Below are positions 25,712-34,614 of a stretch of 64,000 bases of DNA, piece by piece. Location of the stretch: positions 372,001 to 436,000 of the forward strand of contig NZ_CP023449.1 of the NCBI RefSeq assembly GCF_002355275.1, given 5' to 3'. The position numbers and the translations under genes are program-made. This DNA comes from Rhizorhabdus dicambivorans (GTDB lineage: Bacteria > Pseudomonadota > Alphaproteobacteria > Sphingomonadales > Sphingomonadaceae). The notes beneath the pieces were generated by a model. That model had not been told where the DNA came from and searched no databases. It saw only the letters and a list, made by a program, of their open reading frames with translations. Numbering within the stretch: position 1 is the first letter of the stretch; each line of letters starts with the position of its first letter.

Positions 25712-26301
25712 GGGTTCCTGCTGCGCCCCGCATAGGTGGCGATGCGGGCGACGATCTGGTCGGCGAGCGTGTCGGACAGCCGCTCGAGCGCGGTCTGCTC
25801 GGCGGCGACGGTGGCATATTCGGAGCCGGTCACATCGATTCCGGCATCGGCGGCGGCGGTCTGGTCGAGCAGCACGCCACCGGTCGCGGCGTCGAGCAGG
25901 CGATAGCGCGCGCGCAGGGTACGGCGTTCGCGGCTGATCGCGTTGTCCTGGCGGATGCCGAGGCCGGTGATGTCGTCGTCGAGCTCGACCTCCAGCCGAT
26001 AGCGCGCGCTGGTCTCGCCCTGGCGGTGGAGCCGGTCGTTGAGCGCATTGCGCACCAGCCAGCCGCGCTGCCCGCCGATCGGCGCGACCTCGACCGAGCG
26101 GAGCGCCACCGCGACCGATCCGTCGCCGCCGCTGCCGTAGAGCGGGCGCAACGCGCAGCCGGGGAGGGTCAGGAAGAGGGCGAAGGCCAGCCATAGCCCG
26201 TTCGTGTCGAGCGCAGTCGAGACACGCTGGGGCGCGGAGACGTCCCTCGACTTCGCTCGGGACGAACGGAGCAGGGAGGCGAGCTGTCCGAACCGGCTCA
26301 T
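25708..26301 (-). CDS. lptE: LPS-assembly lipoprotein LptE with a repeat-derived N-terminal extension
   Basis: LptE plugs the LptD barrel that inserts lipopolysaccharide into the outer membrane. The 197-residue protein has a lipoprotein signal [14 protein letters not shown] (lipidated Cys49) followed by ALRPLYG, typical of LptE. The ATG overlaps the leuS stop by four bases, so this start looks genuine, yet about 35 residues precede the hydrophobic segment instead of the usual few. Most of those residues ([20 protein letters not shown]) are encoded by a dispersed palindromic repeat. Either the extended n-region works or an internal start is used. Confidence 0.85.
   Translation of the reverse strand: MSRFGQLASLLRSSRAKSRDVSAPQRVSTALDTNGLWLAFALFLTLPGCALRPLYGSGGDGSVAVALRSVEVAPIGGQRGWLVRNALNDRLHRQGETSARYRLEVELDDDITGLGIRQDNAISRERRTLRARYRLLDAATGGVLLDQTAAADAGIDVTGSEYATVAAEQTALERLSDTLADQIVARIATYAGRSRNP
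26198..26269. repeat. Palindromic repeat inside the 5' end of lptE
   Basis: Two inverted arms of about 28 bases, CGTTCGTGTCGAGCGCAGTC... and ...CTTCGCTCGGGACGAACG, each contain their own GTCGAG-type palindrome and flank a short GC-rich centre. The design resembles the CGAAGTCGAGGGACG intergenic repeats of many proteobacteria. Here it is in frame within the signal-peptide coding region of lptE. Confidence 0.75.
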
Positions 26302-28808
26302 GCGACGATGTTCACCAGCCGGTCGGGCACGACGATCACCTTCTTCGGCGCGGCGCCCTCCAGCAGCTTGGCGATCTTCTCGGATTCGAGCGCCATCCGC
26401 TCCAGCGTGTCCTTGGGCGCGCCTTTGGGGGCGGTCAGCGTGTCGCGCAGCTTGCCGTTGACCTGCACCGCGATCGTCACCTCATCGTCGATCAGCAGCG
26501 CCGGATCATGATCGGGCCAGGCCGCGTCGGCAACGAGGCCGCTTTCGCCCAGCCGCGCCCAGGCTTCCTCGGCGAGATGCGGCACCATCGGCGCGACCAG
26601 GCGGACCAGCGCGCGGGCGGCGGCGGTGCGGCTCGCCGATGGCTGCGCCTTCTCGATCGCGTTGGTCAGCTCGTGGATCTTGGCCACCGCGCGGTTGAAG
26701 CCCAGCGCCTCGATGTCGGCGGCGATGCCGGCGATCGCCTTGTGGAGCTTGCGGTCGAGATCCCGGTCTTCGCCCTCGGCGGCGCCTTCGGCCGCGTCGG
26801 TGATCCGCCACAGCCGGTTGACGAAGCGCCAGCAACCCTCGATGCCGCTCTCGGTCCATTCCAGGTCGCGCTCGGGCGGGCTGTCGCTGAGCATGAACCA
26901 GCGCACCGCGTCCGCCCCGTACTGCTCGACGATCGGCGCCGGATCGACGACGTTCTTCTTGGATTTGGACATCTTCTCGATGCGGCCAACCGTCGCCGGC
27001 TCGCCGGTCGCGGTGACGACGCCGTTCGAGACGTCCTCGGGGCTCAGCCAGTTGCCGGCCGGGTCCTTGTAGGTCTCGTGGGTCACCATGCCCTGGGTGA
27101 ACAGGCCGGTGAACGGCTCCTTGACCGAGATCTTGCCGATCCGCTCCAGCGCGCGGGTCCAGAAGCGGGCGTAGAGCAGGTGGAGGATCGCATGTTCGAC
27201 GCCGCCGATATATTGCCCCACCGGCATCCAGCTTTCCGCCACTGCCCGGTCGAACGGCTGGTCCGAAGGCTGGCTGGCGAAGCGGATGAAATACCAGGAG
27301 GAATCGACGAAGGTGTCGAGCGTGTCGGTCTCGCGCCGCGCGGGCTTGCCGCAGGACGGGCAATCGACATGCTTCCACGTCGCATGGCGGTCGAGCGGAT
27401 TGCCGGGGATGTCGAACGACACGTCCTCGGGCAGCACCACCGGCAGCTGGTCCTTGGGCACCGGCACGGCGCCGCAGCCCTCGCAATGGATGATCGGGAT
27501 CGGCGTGCCCCAATAACGCTGGCGCGAGACGCCCCAATCGCGCAGCCGCCAGACGGTGGTGCCGGTGCCCCAGCCTTCCTGCTCGGCGCGGGCGATGACG
27601 GCGGCCTTGGCCTCCTCGACCGAAAGCCCGTCGAGGAAGCCCGAATTGACGATCCTGCCGGGGCCGACATAGGCCTCGTTCTGGATCGGCGTGTCGGCCT
27701 CTTCCGGCGTCGCCGCCACCACGCGGCGGACCGGCAGCGCATATTTGCGCGCGAAGTCCAGATCGCGCTGGTCGTGCGCCGGGCAGGCGAAGATCGCGCC
27801 GGTGCCATAATCCATCAGCACGAAGTTCGCGACGAACAGCGGCAGCTTCCAGTCGGGATCGAGCGGATGGGTCACCGAAAGGCCGGTGTCATAGCCCTTC
27901 TTCTCGGCGGTCTCGATCTCGGCCGCCGCCGTGCCGGTGCGCTTGCACTCGGCGATGAAGTCCTGCAGCGCGACATCGTCCTTCGCCAGCGCCTGCGCGA
28001 TCGGATGATCGGCGGCGACCGCCGCGAAGCTGGCGCCGAACAGCGTGTCGGGCCGGGTGGTGAAAACGTCGAAGCTGTCGATGTCGCCGGCCTTCCGGTC
28101 GAGCCGGAAGGTGAAGCGCATGCCCTGCGACTTGCCGATCCAGTTCTCCTGCATCGTCCGGACCTTTTCGGGCCACTGGTCGAGCGTCTTCAGGCCGTCG
28201 AGCAGATCGTCGGCGAAATCGGTGATCTTGAGGAACCACTGGCTGAGCTTGCGCCGCTCGACCAGCGCGCCCGAACGCCAGCCGCGCCCGTCGATCACCT
28301 GCTCATTGGCGAGCACGGTCATGTCGACCGGATCCCAGTTGACCGCCGATTCCTTGCGATAGACCAGGCCCGCGGCGAAGAGATCGAGGAACAGCGCCTG
28401 TTCCTGGCCGTAATAATCGGGCTCGCAGGTGGCGAGCTCGCGGCTCCAGTCGAGCGCGAAGCCGATCCGCTTGAGCTGGGAGCGCATCGCCGCGATGTTG
28501 GCGCGGGTCCAGTCGCCCGGATGGACCTTCTTCTCCATCGCGGCATTCTCGGCGGGCATGCCGAAGGCGTCCCAGCCCATCGGGTGAAGCACCTCATAGC
28601 CCTTCATCCGCCGGTAACGGGCGAGCACGTCGCCCATCGTATAGTTGCGGACATGGCCCATATGGATGCGCCCCGACGGATAGGGGAACATTTCCAGGAC
28701 GTAAGACTTGGGCTTGGCACTGTCGTCGCGTGCCTGGAAGGTGCCTTGCTCTTCCCACACGCGCTGCCAGTGCGCGTCGGCCTTGAGATGGTTGAAACGC
28801 GCGCTCAC
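26298..28808 (-). CDS. leuS: Leucyl-tRNA synthetase
   Basis: LeuS charges tRNA-Leu. The 836-residue class I synthetase has the HIGH-type motif [19 protein letters not shown] near residue 42-60, the CP1 editing domain with the T-rich [12 protein letters not shown] segment, and the [12 protein letters not shown] motif in the second half. Its C-terminal domain ends [10 protein letters not shown]. It heads a leftward operon with lptE and holA through four-base overlaps; the DUF3576 lipoprotein gene lies 21 bases upstream. Confidence 0.97.
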   Translation of the reverse strand: MSARFNHLKADAHWQRVWEEQGTFQARDDSAKPKSYVLEMFPYPSGRIHMGHVRNYTMGDVLARYRRMKGYEVLHPMGWDAFGMPAENAAMEKKVHPGDWTRANIAAMRSQLKRIGFALDWSRELATCEPDYYGQEQALFLDLFAAGLVYRKESAVNWDPVDMTVLANEQVIDGRGWRSGALVERRKLSQWFLKITDFADDLLDGLKTLDQWPEKVRTMQENWIGKSQGMRFTFRLDRKAGDIDSFDVFTTRPDTLFGASFAAVAADHPIAQALAKDDVALQDFIAECKRTGTAAAEIETAEKKGYDTGLSVTHPLDPDWKLPLFVANFVLMDYGTGAIFACPAHDQRDLDFARKYALPVRRVVAATPEEADTPIQNEAYVGPGRIVNSGFLDGLSVEEAKAAVIARAEQEGWGTGTTVWRLRDWGVSRQRYWGTPIPIIHCEGCGAVPVPKDQLPVVLPEDVSFDIPGNPLDRHATWKHVDCPSCGKPARRETDTLDTFVDSSWYFIRFASQPSDQPFDRAVAESWMPVGQYIGGVEHAILHLLYARFWTRALERIGKISVKEPFTGLFTQGMVTHETYKDPAGNWLSPEDVSNGVVTATGEPATVGRIEKMSKSKKNVVDPAPIVEQYGADAVRWFMLSDSPPERDLEWTESGIEGCWRFVNRLWRITDAAEGAAEGEDRDLDRKLHKAIAGIAADIEALGFNRAVAKIHELTNAIEKAQPSASRTAAARALVRLVAPMVPHLAEEAWARLGESGLVADAAWPDHDPALLIDDEVTIAVQVNGKLRDTLTAPKGAPKDTLERMALESEKIAKLLEGAAPKKVIVVPDRLVNIVA

Positions 28809-28829
28809 GATGCTCTGCTTGGTTGGAGG

Positions 28830-29276
28830 TTAGCCGCCGGCGACGGTGGCCCGGCGCAGGTCCCGCGCCTTGGTGAGGATGATGTCCTCCAGCTTCTGCG
28901 CGGTCGCGGCCTGGACGGCGGCGTCGACCCACTGGCCGTTCGCCAGCACCTGGCGCTGTGGCGCGACGCGGACCGCGTCGGCGCGCAGATCGGCATCGAG
29001 GATGGTGACGGTCATCTTCATCCGCTCGGCCGGCTGGTTGGGATTCACATACCAGTCGGTGACGATCACGCCGCCGTTCGAATCGGTCTGGAGCAGCGGC
29101 ATGAAGCTCAGCGTCTCGAGCGATGCCTTCCACAGATAGGAGTTGACGCCGATCGTCGTCAGCTTGGCGGCCGCGACGTCCGAGGCGAGCTGTGCCTTGT
29201 TGCGCCCGCCGCCACAGGCGGCCAGCGAGGCGGCAAGGGCGATCACGGCCACGGTGCGAAGGGTCCGGCTGGTCAT
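28830..29276 (-). CDS. DUF3576 lipoprotein
   Basis: A 148-residue lipoprotein: signal MTSRTLRTVAVIALAASLAA followed by Cys21 (lipobox SLAAC), then a DUF3576 domain with IGVNSYLWKASLETLSFMPL, GGVIVTDWYVNP and RMKMTVTILDADLRADAVRV. The family occurs in alphaproteobacteria almost always next to leuS and lptE, which suggests a role in the outer membrane or LPS assembly, but none has been shown. The second ATG was chosen because it gives a compact signal peptide. Confidence 0.85.
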   Translation of the reverse strand: MTSRTLRTVAVIALAASLAACGGGRNKAQLASDVAAAKLTTIGVNSYLWKASLETLSFMPLLQTDSNGGVIVTDWYVNPNQPAERMKMTVTILDADLRADAVRVAPQRQVLANGQWVDAAVQAATAQKLEDIILTKARDLRRATVAGG

Positions 29277-29466
29277 TTCAGGTAAGTCCTCGGGGCTCAA
29301 AATACGCGAGTTGGGCCGTTATAGACGGATGCGATCCCCTAGCAAGCGCGGTGATGCAGCCGAAGCCGGCGCCGCGCGTTTAACGCGGAGGTCCGACTCT
29401 GTGGAGAATCTGCAACAGGCACGGTTTTTCGCGATTCGGCCGCTGGCTTCGACTCAGCGGCGGTGC

Positions 29467-29478
29467 TAGTGGCCACTA
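29467..29478. promoter_or_regulatory. Perfect 12-bp palindrome upstream of the outer-membrane protein gene
   Basis: TAGTGGCCACTA is followed at once by TATATAAGAA, a candidate -10 region, 27 bases before the ATG. It could be a repressor or activator site overlapping the promoter. No family assignment. Confidence 0.4.
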
Positions 29479-29505
29479 TATAAGAAGAGCAATGAGTATC
29501 GCAGA

Positions 29506-30234
29506 ATGACGCGCAAGGGGGTTCAGGCAGTGCTGTTCGGCACCGCATTCGCGGTCGCGACGGCGTTTGTCCAGCCCGCAGTCTCCGCGAAGCCGGCTCC
29601 CGCTCCCAAGGTCAAGATCGATCGCAAGAAGGCCCGTGGCATCGGTTTCTTCGCGCCGGTCGCGTCGGATGCGCGCCAGGCCGCGCTGTTCGATCGGGTC
29701 GGCGGCGGCTTTGCCGAGCCGGCCTTCCGCTTCACGCCCTCGGGCGGTACTTCGAAGCGCGCGGTGACCGTGGCGATCCGTGCCCGGTCCAGCAACCGTG
29801 CGCCCGCCGCCCCGGCCGTCGCCGCCGTGGCCCAGGCCAGCACCTCCGCGATCAACGCGGGTCTCGCTCCCTCCGCGTACAGCCTGGGCGCCTCGCTCGG
29901 CTGGAAGCATTTCGCGCTGTCGGGCGATTTCGCCCGCATCGACGGCGGCACCGTTCCCGAAGGCCGCGAGCTGGCCGATATCGGCCTGAGCTATTCGGGT
30001 TCGAAGTGGAGCACCCGCCTGCTGTTCGGCGCCGAGCGCGCCACCAACAAGCTGGCGATCGGCGGCCCCGACCAGGCGCTCTCGGTCGATCTGGGCGGCT
30101 CCTTCTCGCTCACCCGCAACCTCGAGCTGTCGGGTGGCCTGCGCTACAAGACCCAGCGTGAGCGTTTTGACCTGAGCAACGACCAGAAGCTGGACAGCCA
30201 GGCGATCTATATCGGCACCGCCTTCCGCTTCTGA
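29506..30234 (+). CDS. Putative outer-membrane beta-barrel protein, unknown function
   Basis: A 242-residue protein with a signal peptide (cleavage near SAKPA, residue 28) and no named domain that I recognise. The C-terminal half consists of alternating amphipathic strands (YSLGASLGWKHFALSGDFAR, LSVDLGGSFSLTRNLELSGG, LRYKTQRERF) and the chain ends QAIYIGTAFRF, an aromatic C-terminal residue as in outer-membrane barrels. The middle is alanine/proline-rich and probably disordered. It stands alone between two divergent or convergent neighbours. Barrel assignment is inference from the strand pattern. Confidence 0.65.
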   Translation: MTRKGVQAVLFGTAFAVATAFVQPAVSAKPAPAPKVKIDRKKARGIGFFAPVASDARQAALFDRVGGGFAEPAFRFTPSGGTSKRAVTVAIRARSSNRAPAAPAVAAVAQASTSAINAGLAPSAYSLGASLGWKHFALSGDFARIDGGTVPEGRELADIGLSYSGSKWSTRLLFGAERATNKLAIGGPDQALSVDLGGSFSLTRNLELSGGLRYKTQRERFDLSNDQKLDSQAIYIGTAFRF

Positions 30235-30268
30235 CGGCTGGCCGGGCTTCGGCCCATGCCCGGCTGCA

Positions 30269-30350
30269 AATGGCGTCTTTCTCCGCTTCCGGTGCTCACG
30301 TACTGAAGTACGCTGCGCTCCGGTTCTCGAAATCCACCATTTTCGCTTGG
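30269..30350. repeat. Imperfect long inverted repeat after the outer-membrane protein gene
   Basis: GCAAATGGCGTCTTTC... pairs imperfectly with ...GAAATCCACCATTTTC, and the centre contains CACGTACTGAAGTACG flanked by CCGG. The TGCTCACGTACTGAAGTACG core resembles a dispersed repeat seen in other proteobacteria. It may also act as a weak terminator for the upstream gene. Confidence 0.5.
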
Positions 30351-30384
30351 GCCTGAGCCAAATCCCGGCCAGCCTTCTCGAGAT

Positions 30385-30409
30385 CGTCATTCCAGCAAAA
30401 GCTGGAATC
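30385..30409. repeat. Single-arm copy of repeat family A
   Basis: GTCATTCCAGCAAAAGCTGG is a lone palindromic arm of the family-A repeat, located between convergent gene ends. Confidence 0.6.
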
Positions 30410-30430
30410 TCAGGCGGCTCTTGCGATGGT

Positions 30431-30967
30431 TCAGCCGCCCCACGCATCGATCGCGGCCCAGCCCCAGGCGCCGGCCCGCATCGCCATCGCGCCCCGCTTG
30501 GCATCGATCCCGCCCAGCGCGATCACCGGCAGGCCGGTTGACCGCACGAGCGCGGCGAAGCGCATCCGTCCCAGCGCGGGGGCATGCGGATGCGAGCGGG
30601 TGGGGTGGAGCGGGGAGAGCAGGATCGCCATCGCCCCCGAACGCTCGGCCGCCCTGATCTCGTGCAGGTCGTGCGCGGCGGCGGTACCGTAGCGGGGCGG
30701 GCCCGGGCGGCGGTGATGCGCGCCATCGGCGCCCCAGCGCCGTGCCTTGGCCGGGCCGGCCGCCAGCAGGACGACGAGGCCGCGCCGCCGGGCGAGGCGC
30801 TTCACCCGTTCGAACAGCACGCGCCGTTGCTTTCCGGCGGTGCCCTTGTGGCGGAAGATGATTCCCGATCCCGGCGGCAGGCGGCGGATCGCGGCGAACA
30901 ATCCGTCACCCTGGCGCTCGTCGGTCATCAGCCACAGGCGCGGAAGCTCGGGGTGGCGGGCGTGCAT
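30431..30967 (-). CDS. Thiamine-phosphate synthase-like protein (ThiE/TenI fold)
   Basis: A 178-residue TIM-barrel protein resembling ThiE/TenI. It starts MHARHPELPRLWLMTDER and ends with LVRSTGLPVIALGGIDAKRG, the typical phosphate-binding G-G-I motif, followed by AWGWAAIDA. It is shorter than true ThiE (about 210) and the H-RRPG segment replaces the usual pyrophosphate-binding region, so it could be a regulatory TenI-like paralog or a divergent enzyme. It diverges from yggS by only 22 bases. Confidence 0.7.
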   Translation of the reverse strand: MHARHPELPRLWLMTDERQGDGLFAAIRRLPPGSGIIFRHKGTAGKQRRVLFERVKRLARRRGLVVLLAAGPAKARRWGADGAHHRRPGPPRYGTAAAHDLHEIRAAERSGAMAILLSPLHPTRSHPHAPALGRMRFAALVRSTGLPVIALGGIDAKRGAMAMRAGAWGWAAIDAWGG

Positions 30968-30989
30968 CACCGCTCCTATAGCGAAGCCC

Positions 30990-31736
30990 ATGTCCGATAT
31001 CGACACCGCCGCCATCGGGGCCGCCGCCGCCCGTCTTGCCGACATCCGGGCCCGCATCGCCCATGCCGCATCGCTCGCCGGCCGCAAGGGCGATGCGGTG
31101 GAGCTGATCGCCATCTCCAAGACCAAGCCGGCCGAAGCGATCCTGCCGCTGATCGAGGCGGGGCAGGCCAGCTTCGGCGAGAACCGGGTACAGGAGGCCG
31201 AGGGCAAATGGCCTGCGCTGCGTGAAGGCCGAGCGATTCGGCTGCATCTTGTCGGCCAGCTCCAGTCGAACAAGGCGAAGGAGGCCGTCGCGCTGTTCGA
31301 TGCGATCCATTCGGTCGACCGGCCTTCGCTGATCGAGGCGCTGGCCAAGGCGATGGACAGCGCGGGCCGGCGCCCTGACTGCTTCGTCCAGGTCAATATC
31401 GGCGAGGAGGAGCAGAAGGGCGGCTGCGCGATCGACGACCTGCCAACGATCCTGAAACAGGCGCGTGATGCCGGCCTGCCGGTGGTGGGGCTGATGGCGG
31501 TGCCGCCCGAGGGCGTCGAGCCCGCCCCCTATTTCGCGCTGCTGGCCAAGCTCGCCGGCCGGCACGGGCTGGCAGGGCTCAGCATCGGCATGTCCTCGGA
31601 TTTCGAAACCGCCGTCATGCTGGGCGCGACCCATGTGCGGGTCGGCACGGCGCTGTTCGGTGCGCGGCCGCCGGCGCCCTCGCTGCAGGGCCGGGGCATC
31701 GGCTGGGGAATCGGCAACCGCAAGGCGCAGGGCTGA
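30990..31736 (+). CDS. yggS: YggS/PLPBP family pyridoxal-phosphate-binding protein
   Basis: PLPBP buffers pyridoxal 5'-phosphate and affects amino acid and vitamin B6 balance; no enzymatic activity is known. The 248-residue protein has the PLP lysine in LIAISKTKP (Lys44), the FGENRVQEAEGKW motif, and HLVGQLQSNKAKEA and SIGMSSDFETAVMLGATHVR, VGTALFG at the C-terminus. The last 25 residues (PAPSLQGRGIGWGIGNRKAQ) are an extra tail. Confidence 0.93.
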   Translation: MSDIDTAAIGAAAARLADIRARIAHAASLAGRKGDAVELIAISKTKPAEAILPLIEAGQASFGENRVQEAEGKWPALREGRAIRLHLVGQLQSNKAKEAVALFDAIHSVDRPSLIEALAKAMDSAGRRPDCFVQVNIGEEEQKGGCAIDDLPTILKQARDAGLPVVGLMAVPPEGVEPAPYFALLAKLAGRHGLAGLSIGMSSDFETAVMLGATHVRVGTALFGARPPAPSLQGRGIGWGIGNRKAQG

Positions 31737-31814
31737 GCCTTTTTCATTCGCGGATGGGGGGTGGACGGCCCCGCCCATTCGTCATCCCTGGGCCATGCTG
31801 GGGCTGGCCCCCTG

Positions 31815-32744
31815 TCAGTTCCGGAACCAGTTCGCCACGGCGAACCAGATCGCAACGCTCGCGCCCACCAGCAGGCTGAACCCCGTCACCGCCCAGAAGG
31901 ACAGCGGATGATGGGCATAGGGGATGCCGTCGACGTTCATCCCGAACAGGCCGGTGACGAAGGTGAGTGGCAGGAAGATCATCGCGACGATGGCGATGAC
32001 CAGCGAGCGGCGGTCGATCTTCTCGGCGCGCAGGTCGGTGATCTGTTCGTGGAGCAGCGCCGATCGCTCGCGCACCGCCTCCAGCTCCTCGGCCATGCGC
32101 GCGAAGCGGTCGGCGGCCTCGCGCAGGTGGATGCGGTCCTCATCCTCGATCCAGTCCTGTTCGAGCAGCGCCATCGCCTCGAGCGCCTGGCGCTGCGGCA
32201 CGATGAAGCGGCGATAGCTGATCGCCTTCGACCGGGCGTGGGCGATCTCGCGGCGCAGGTGAAAATGTTCGGAGGACAGCGACAGTTCGCAATCGTCGAC
32301 CTGGTCGCCCAGTTCGGCGATCACCGGATCGAGCTGGTGGCTGATCTGCACCGCGAGGGCGGCGATCAGGTCGCCGGGATCGAGGAATTCGCCCTTGTCC
32401 ATGCGCACGCGGAGCTGCTCGAGCCCTGCCAGCCGGCGATAGGTGACCGATACGATCCGCCCGCGCTCGGCCCAGATGCGGATCGAGACCAGTTCGTCGC
32501 CTTCTTCCTCGGCATGGGCGCGCGGGCCGCGCAGATTGATGATCACCCCACCGTCGAGCGGCTGGCAGCGCGGCCGGGTCTCGGCGGTGGTCAGGTTGAA
32601 GCGCGCGGTCGGCGGCAGGCCATGGCCGCTCCCCTCGCTTCCGGTATCGAGCCAGCGCATCGCCTTCTCGTCATGGCCGTCGAGATGGACCCAGCAGAAT
32701 TTGCTCTCGCCATGCGCGCCGATGGTCCAGCTCGTTTCGGTCAT
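31815..32744 (-). CDS. zntB: Zinc transporter ZntB (CorA family)
   Basis: A 309-residue CorA-superfamily channel. The large cytoplasmic domain includes acidic and histidine-rich segments, and two C-terminal helices carry the conserved GMN signature in TFVTGLFGMNVDGIPYAHHP. ZntB moves Zn2+ together with protons. The ATG overlaps the stop of the siroheme gene by four bases. Whether zinc or another divalent metal is transported is assigned from the overall sequence pattern only. Confidence 0.87.
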   Translation of the reverse strand: MTETSWTIGAHGESKFCWVHLDGHDEKAMRWLDTGSEGSGHGLPPTARFNLTTAETRPRCQPLDGGVIINLRGPRAHAEEEGDELVSIRIWAERGRIVSVTYRRLAGLEQLRVRMDKGEFLDPGDLIAALAVQISHQLDPVIAELGDQVDDCELSLSSEHFHLRREIAHARSKAISYRRFIVPQRQALEAMALLEQDWIEDEDRIHLREAADRFARMAEELEAVRERSALLHEQITDLRAEKIDRRSLVIAIVAMIFLPLTFVTGLFGMNVDGIPYAHHPLSFWAVTGFSLLVGASVAIWFAVANWFRN

Positions 32745-33511
32745 GCGTATCCCAGGTCGATGGAAAGTCCGCCGCCGGGAGAGACGGGCGGCGCGGCGCA
32801 GGGTTCCCGCGCGGCGTCGGCGCGGGCGCGGGCGAGGATCGCGGGCGGCACGTCGGGGCGGTGGAAGACACGGTCGGCCTGGCCCAGCAGCCGCGCCTCG
32901 CCCAGGCTGAGATCGTCGGGATCGGCCGAGCGCAGCCGGATCGCGACGAGCCGGTCGGGCATGTCCGCGCCCTCGCCCGTCAGCCAGTCCTCGCACCGGC
33001 CTGCAGCGCCGCCGCGCAGCGGATCGAGCGGGCCATTTTCGGAAAGGCCGCGATCGATCGCCCGGCGGCGCCCATCGGCATCGGCCCAGCGCGCCCTGAT
33101 CCGCGCGCGCGCCGCGAACAGCGCCTCCGCGAGGCGGCCCAGATCGGCGGGGAGCAGCGCCTCCAGCCGCTGGCGCAGCGCCTTGCCGAGCCCGGCCGAT
33201 CGCCCCCCCGTGCCGATCGCGACCAACACCGGATCACGGTCGACGATCGCGGGCAGGGTGAAGTCGCACAGGGCCGGCCGGTCGGCGGCGTTGACGATCA
33301 GCCCGCGCGCGCGGAGGCGGGTGACCGCCGCTTCCGCCGCATGGTCGTCGTCGAGCGCGACGAAGCCGATCCGGGCGGCGGGGTCGCCCTCATCGACGAC
33401 AAGGCCGCCGGCGCGTTCGATCAGCCGCCGCTTGGCCGCCGCCGCCTCGCCATCGCCGATCAGGACGACCGGCTTGCCGCGAAGATCGAGGAAGATCGGC
33501 AGGCTGTGCAT
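32741..33511 (-). CDS. Siroheme synthase-like precorrin-2 dehydrogenase / ferrochelatase
   Basis: A 256-residue protein equivalent to the N-terminal half of CysG. It oxidises precorrin-2 to sirohydrochlorin with NAD+ and inserts iron to form siroheme for sulfite or nitrite reductase. Visible features are the Rossmann start MHSLPIFLDLRGKPVVLIGD GEAAAAK, the VNAADRPALCDFTLPAIVDR segment and GTGGRSAGLGKALRQRLE. The C-terminal 80 residues diverge from typical CysG, and the methyltransferase half is absent. It is the first gene of a two-gene leftward unit with zntB. Confidence 0.8.
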   Translation of the reverse strand: MHSLPIFLDLRGKPVVLIGDGEAAAAKRRLIERAGGLVVDEGDPAARIGFVALDDDHAAEAAVTRLRARGLIVNAADRPALCDFTLPAIVDRDPVLVAIGTGGRSAGLGKALRQRLEALLPADLGRLAEALFAARARIRARWADADGRRRAIDRGLSENGPLDPLRGGAAGRCEDWLTGEGADMPDRLVAIRLRSADPDDLSLGEARLLGQADRVFHRPDVPPAILARARADAAREPCAAPPVSPGGGLSIDLGYA

Positions 33512-33591
33512 GATCCGCCCTTCTCGCGCTCGCGCCGGCTTTTGCCAAGCGGCTTCGCATGGCAGAGGAGGGGCGGAACCAAGGAGACGTC

Positions 33592-34596
33592 ATGACCGCG
33601 AAACGCACATTGGGGCAGTTCACCATCAACCCCATCGGGCTGGGCTGCATGTGCCTGAGCCATGGCTATGGCGATCCGACCGATGAGGCCGATGCCGCGC
33701 GGTTGCTCCATCGCGCGCTCGATATCGGCTATGATTTCCTCGACACCGCCGCGATCTACGGATCAGGGCACAATGAGGAGCTGATCGGCCGGGTGCTCAA
33801 GGCGCGGCGCGGCGAGTTCGTCCTCGCCTCGAAATGCGGTTTCGGCCGGTCCCGCCGCGATCCGCAGCCCGATCGCTTCGTCGATGGCCGGCCCGAGGCC
33901 ATCGACGAGGTACTCGATCTCAGCCTCGGCCGGCTCGGCGTCGAGCATATCGATCTCTATTATCTCCATCGGCCCGATCCGCTGGTGCCGATCGAGGAAT
34001 CGGTGGGGGCGCTCGCCCGCGCGGTGGAGGCCGGCAAGATTGGCGCGATCGGCCTGTCGGAGGTTTCGGCCGATCAGCTTCGCCGCGCGCACGCCACCCA
34101 CCCGATCGCGGCGCTGCAGACCGAATATTCGCTGTGGACGCGCAACCCGGAAATCGCCGGCCTCGCCGCCTGCCGTGATCTGGGCGTGACCTTCGTCGCC
34201 TTCTCGCCGGTCGGGCGCGGCTTCCTGGCGGGCGCGCTGGCCGATCGTCCCGCATTGTCGCAGGATGACATGCGCCGTGTCATGCCACGCTTCATCGATC
34301 CCCAGCTGACCCACAATCTCGCCTGGTTTGCCGAATATCGCGCCATGGCGGACGAGATCGGTTGCACGCCCGCCCAGCTGGCGCTGGCCTGGCTGCTCCA
34401 GCGCGATCCCGCCCTGGTGACGATTCCCGGCACCACCAGCATCGGGCATCTGGAGGAGAATATGGCGGCGGGCGGCCTCAGCCTGTCGCCGGAACGGATG
34501 GACGCGCTCGACGCGCTGATCAACCAGCGGACCGTGGCGGGGGCGCGCTATACTCCGGCGATGCAGCGGTCGGTCGCCACCGAGGAATTCGCGTAG
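33592..34596 (+). CDS. Aldo/keto reductase
   Basis: A 334-residue NADPH-dependent carbonyl reductase with a complete catalytic tetrad: Asp51 and Tyr56 in FLDTAAIYGSG, Lys81 in LASKCGF and His126 in YYLHRPDP. The C-terminal IPGTTSIGHLEENMAA segment binds NADPH. The start ATG is preceded by AAGGAG; an in-frame ATG 11 codons earlier lacks this. It resembles the YakC/AKR13 group. Substrate unknown; no operon partners. Confidence 0.9.
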   Translation: MTAKRTLGQFTINPIGLGCMCLSHGYGDPTDEADAARLLHRALDIGYDFLDTAAIYGSGHNEELIGRVLKARRGEFVLASKCGFGRSRRDPQPDRFVDGRPEAIDEVLDLSLGRLGVEHIDLYYLHRPDPLVPIEESVGALARAVEAGKIGAIGLSEVSADQLRRAHATHPIAALQTEYSLWTRNPEIAGLAACRDLGVTFVAFSPVGRGFLAGALADRPALSQDDMRRVMPRFIDPQLTHNLAWFAEYRAMADEIGCTPAQLALAWLLQRDPALVTIPGTTSIGHLEENMAAGGLSLSPERMDALDALINQRTVAGARYTPAMQRSVATEEFA

Positions 34597-34614
34597 ACCC
34601 GCCCGCGGGAATGG

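Noticed and set aside
26508-29285. Open frame of 925 codons on the + strand opposite leuS
   Set aside because: It is antisense to leuS and part of DUF3576; its arginine/glycine/aspartate-rich translation is the usual shadow in GC-rich DNA and matches no family.
30269-30350. Hairpin as an RNA gene or riboswitch
   Set aside because: Lies after a stop codon between convergent genes, and its core looks like a dispersed repeat; no known riboswitch features.
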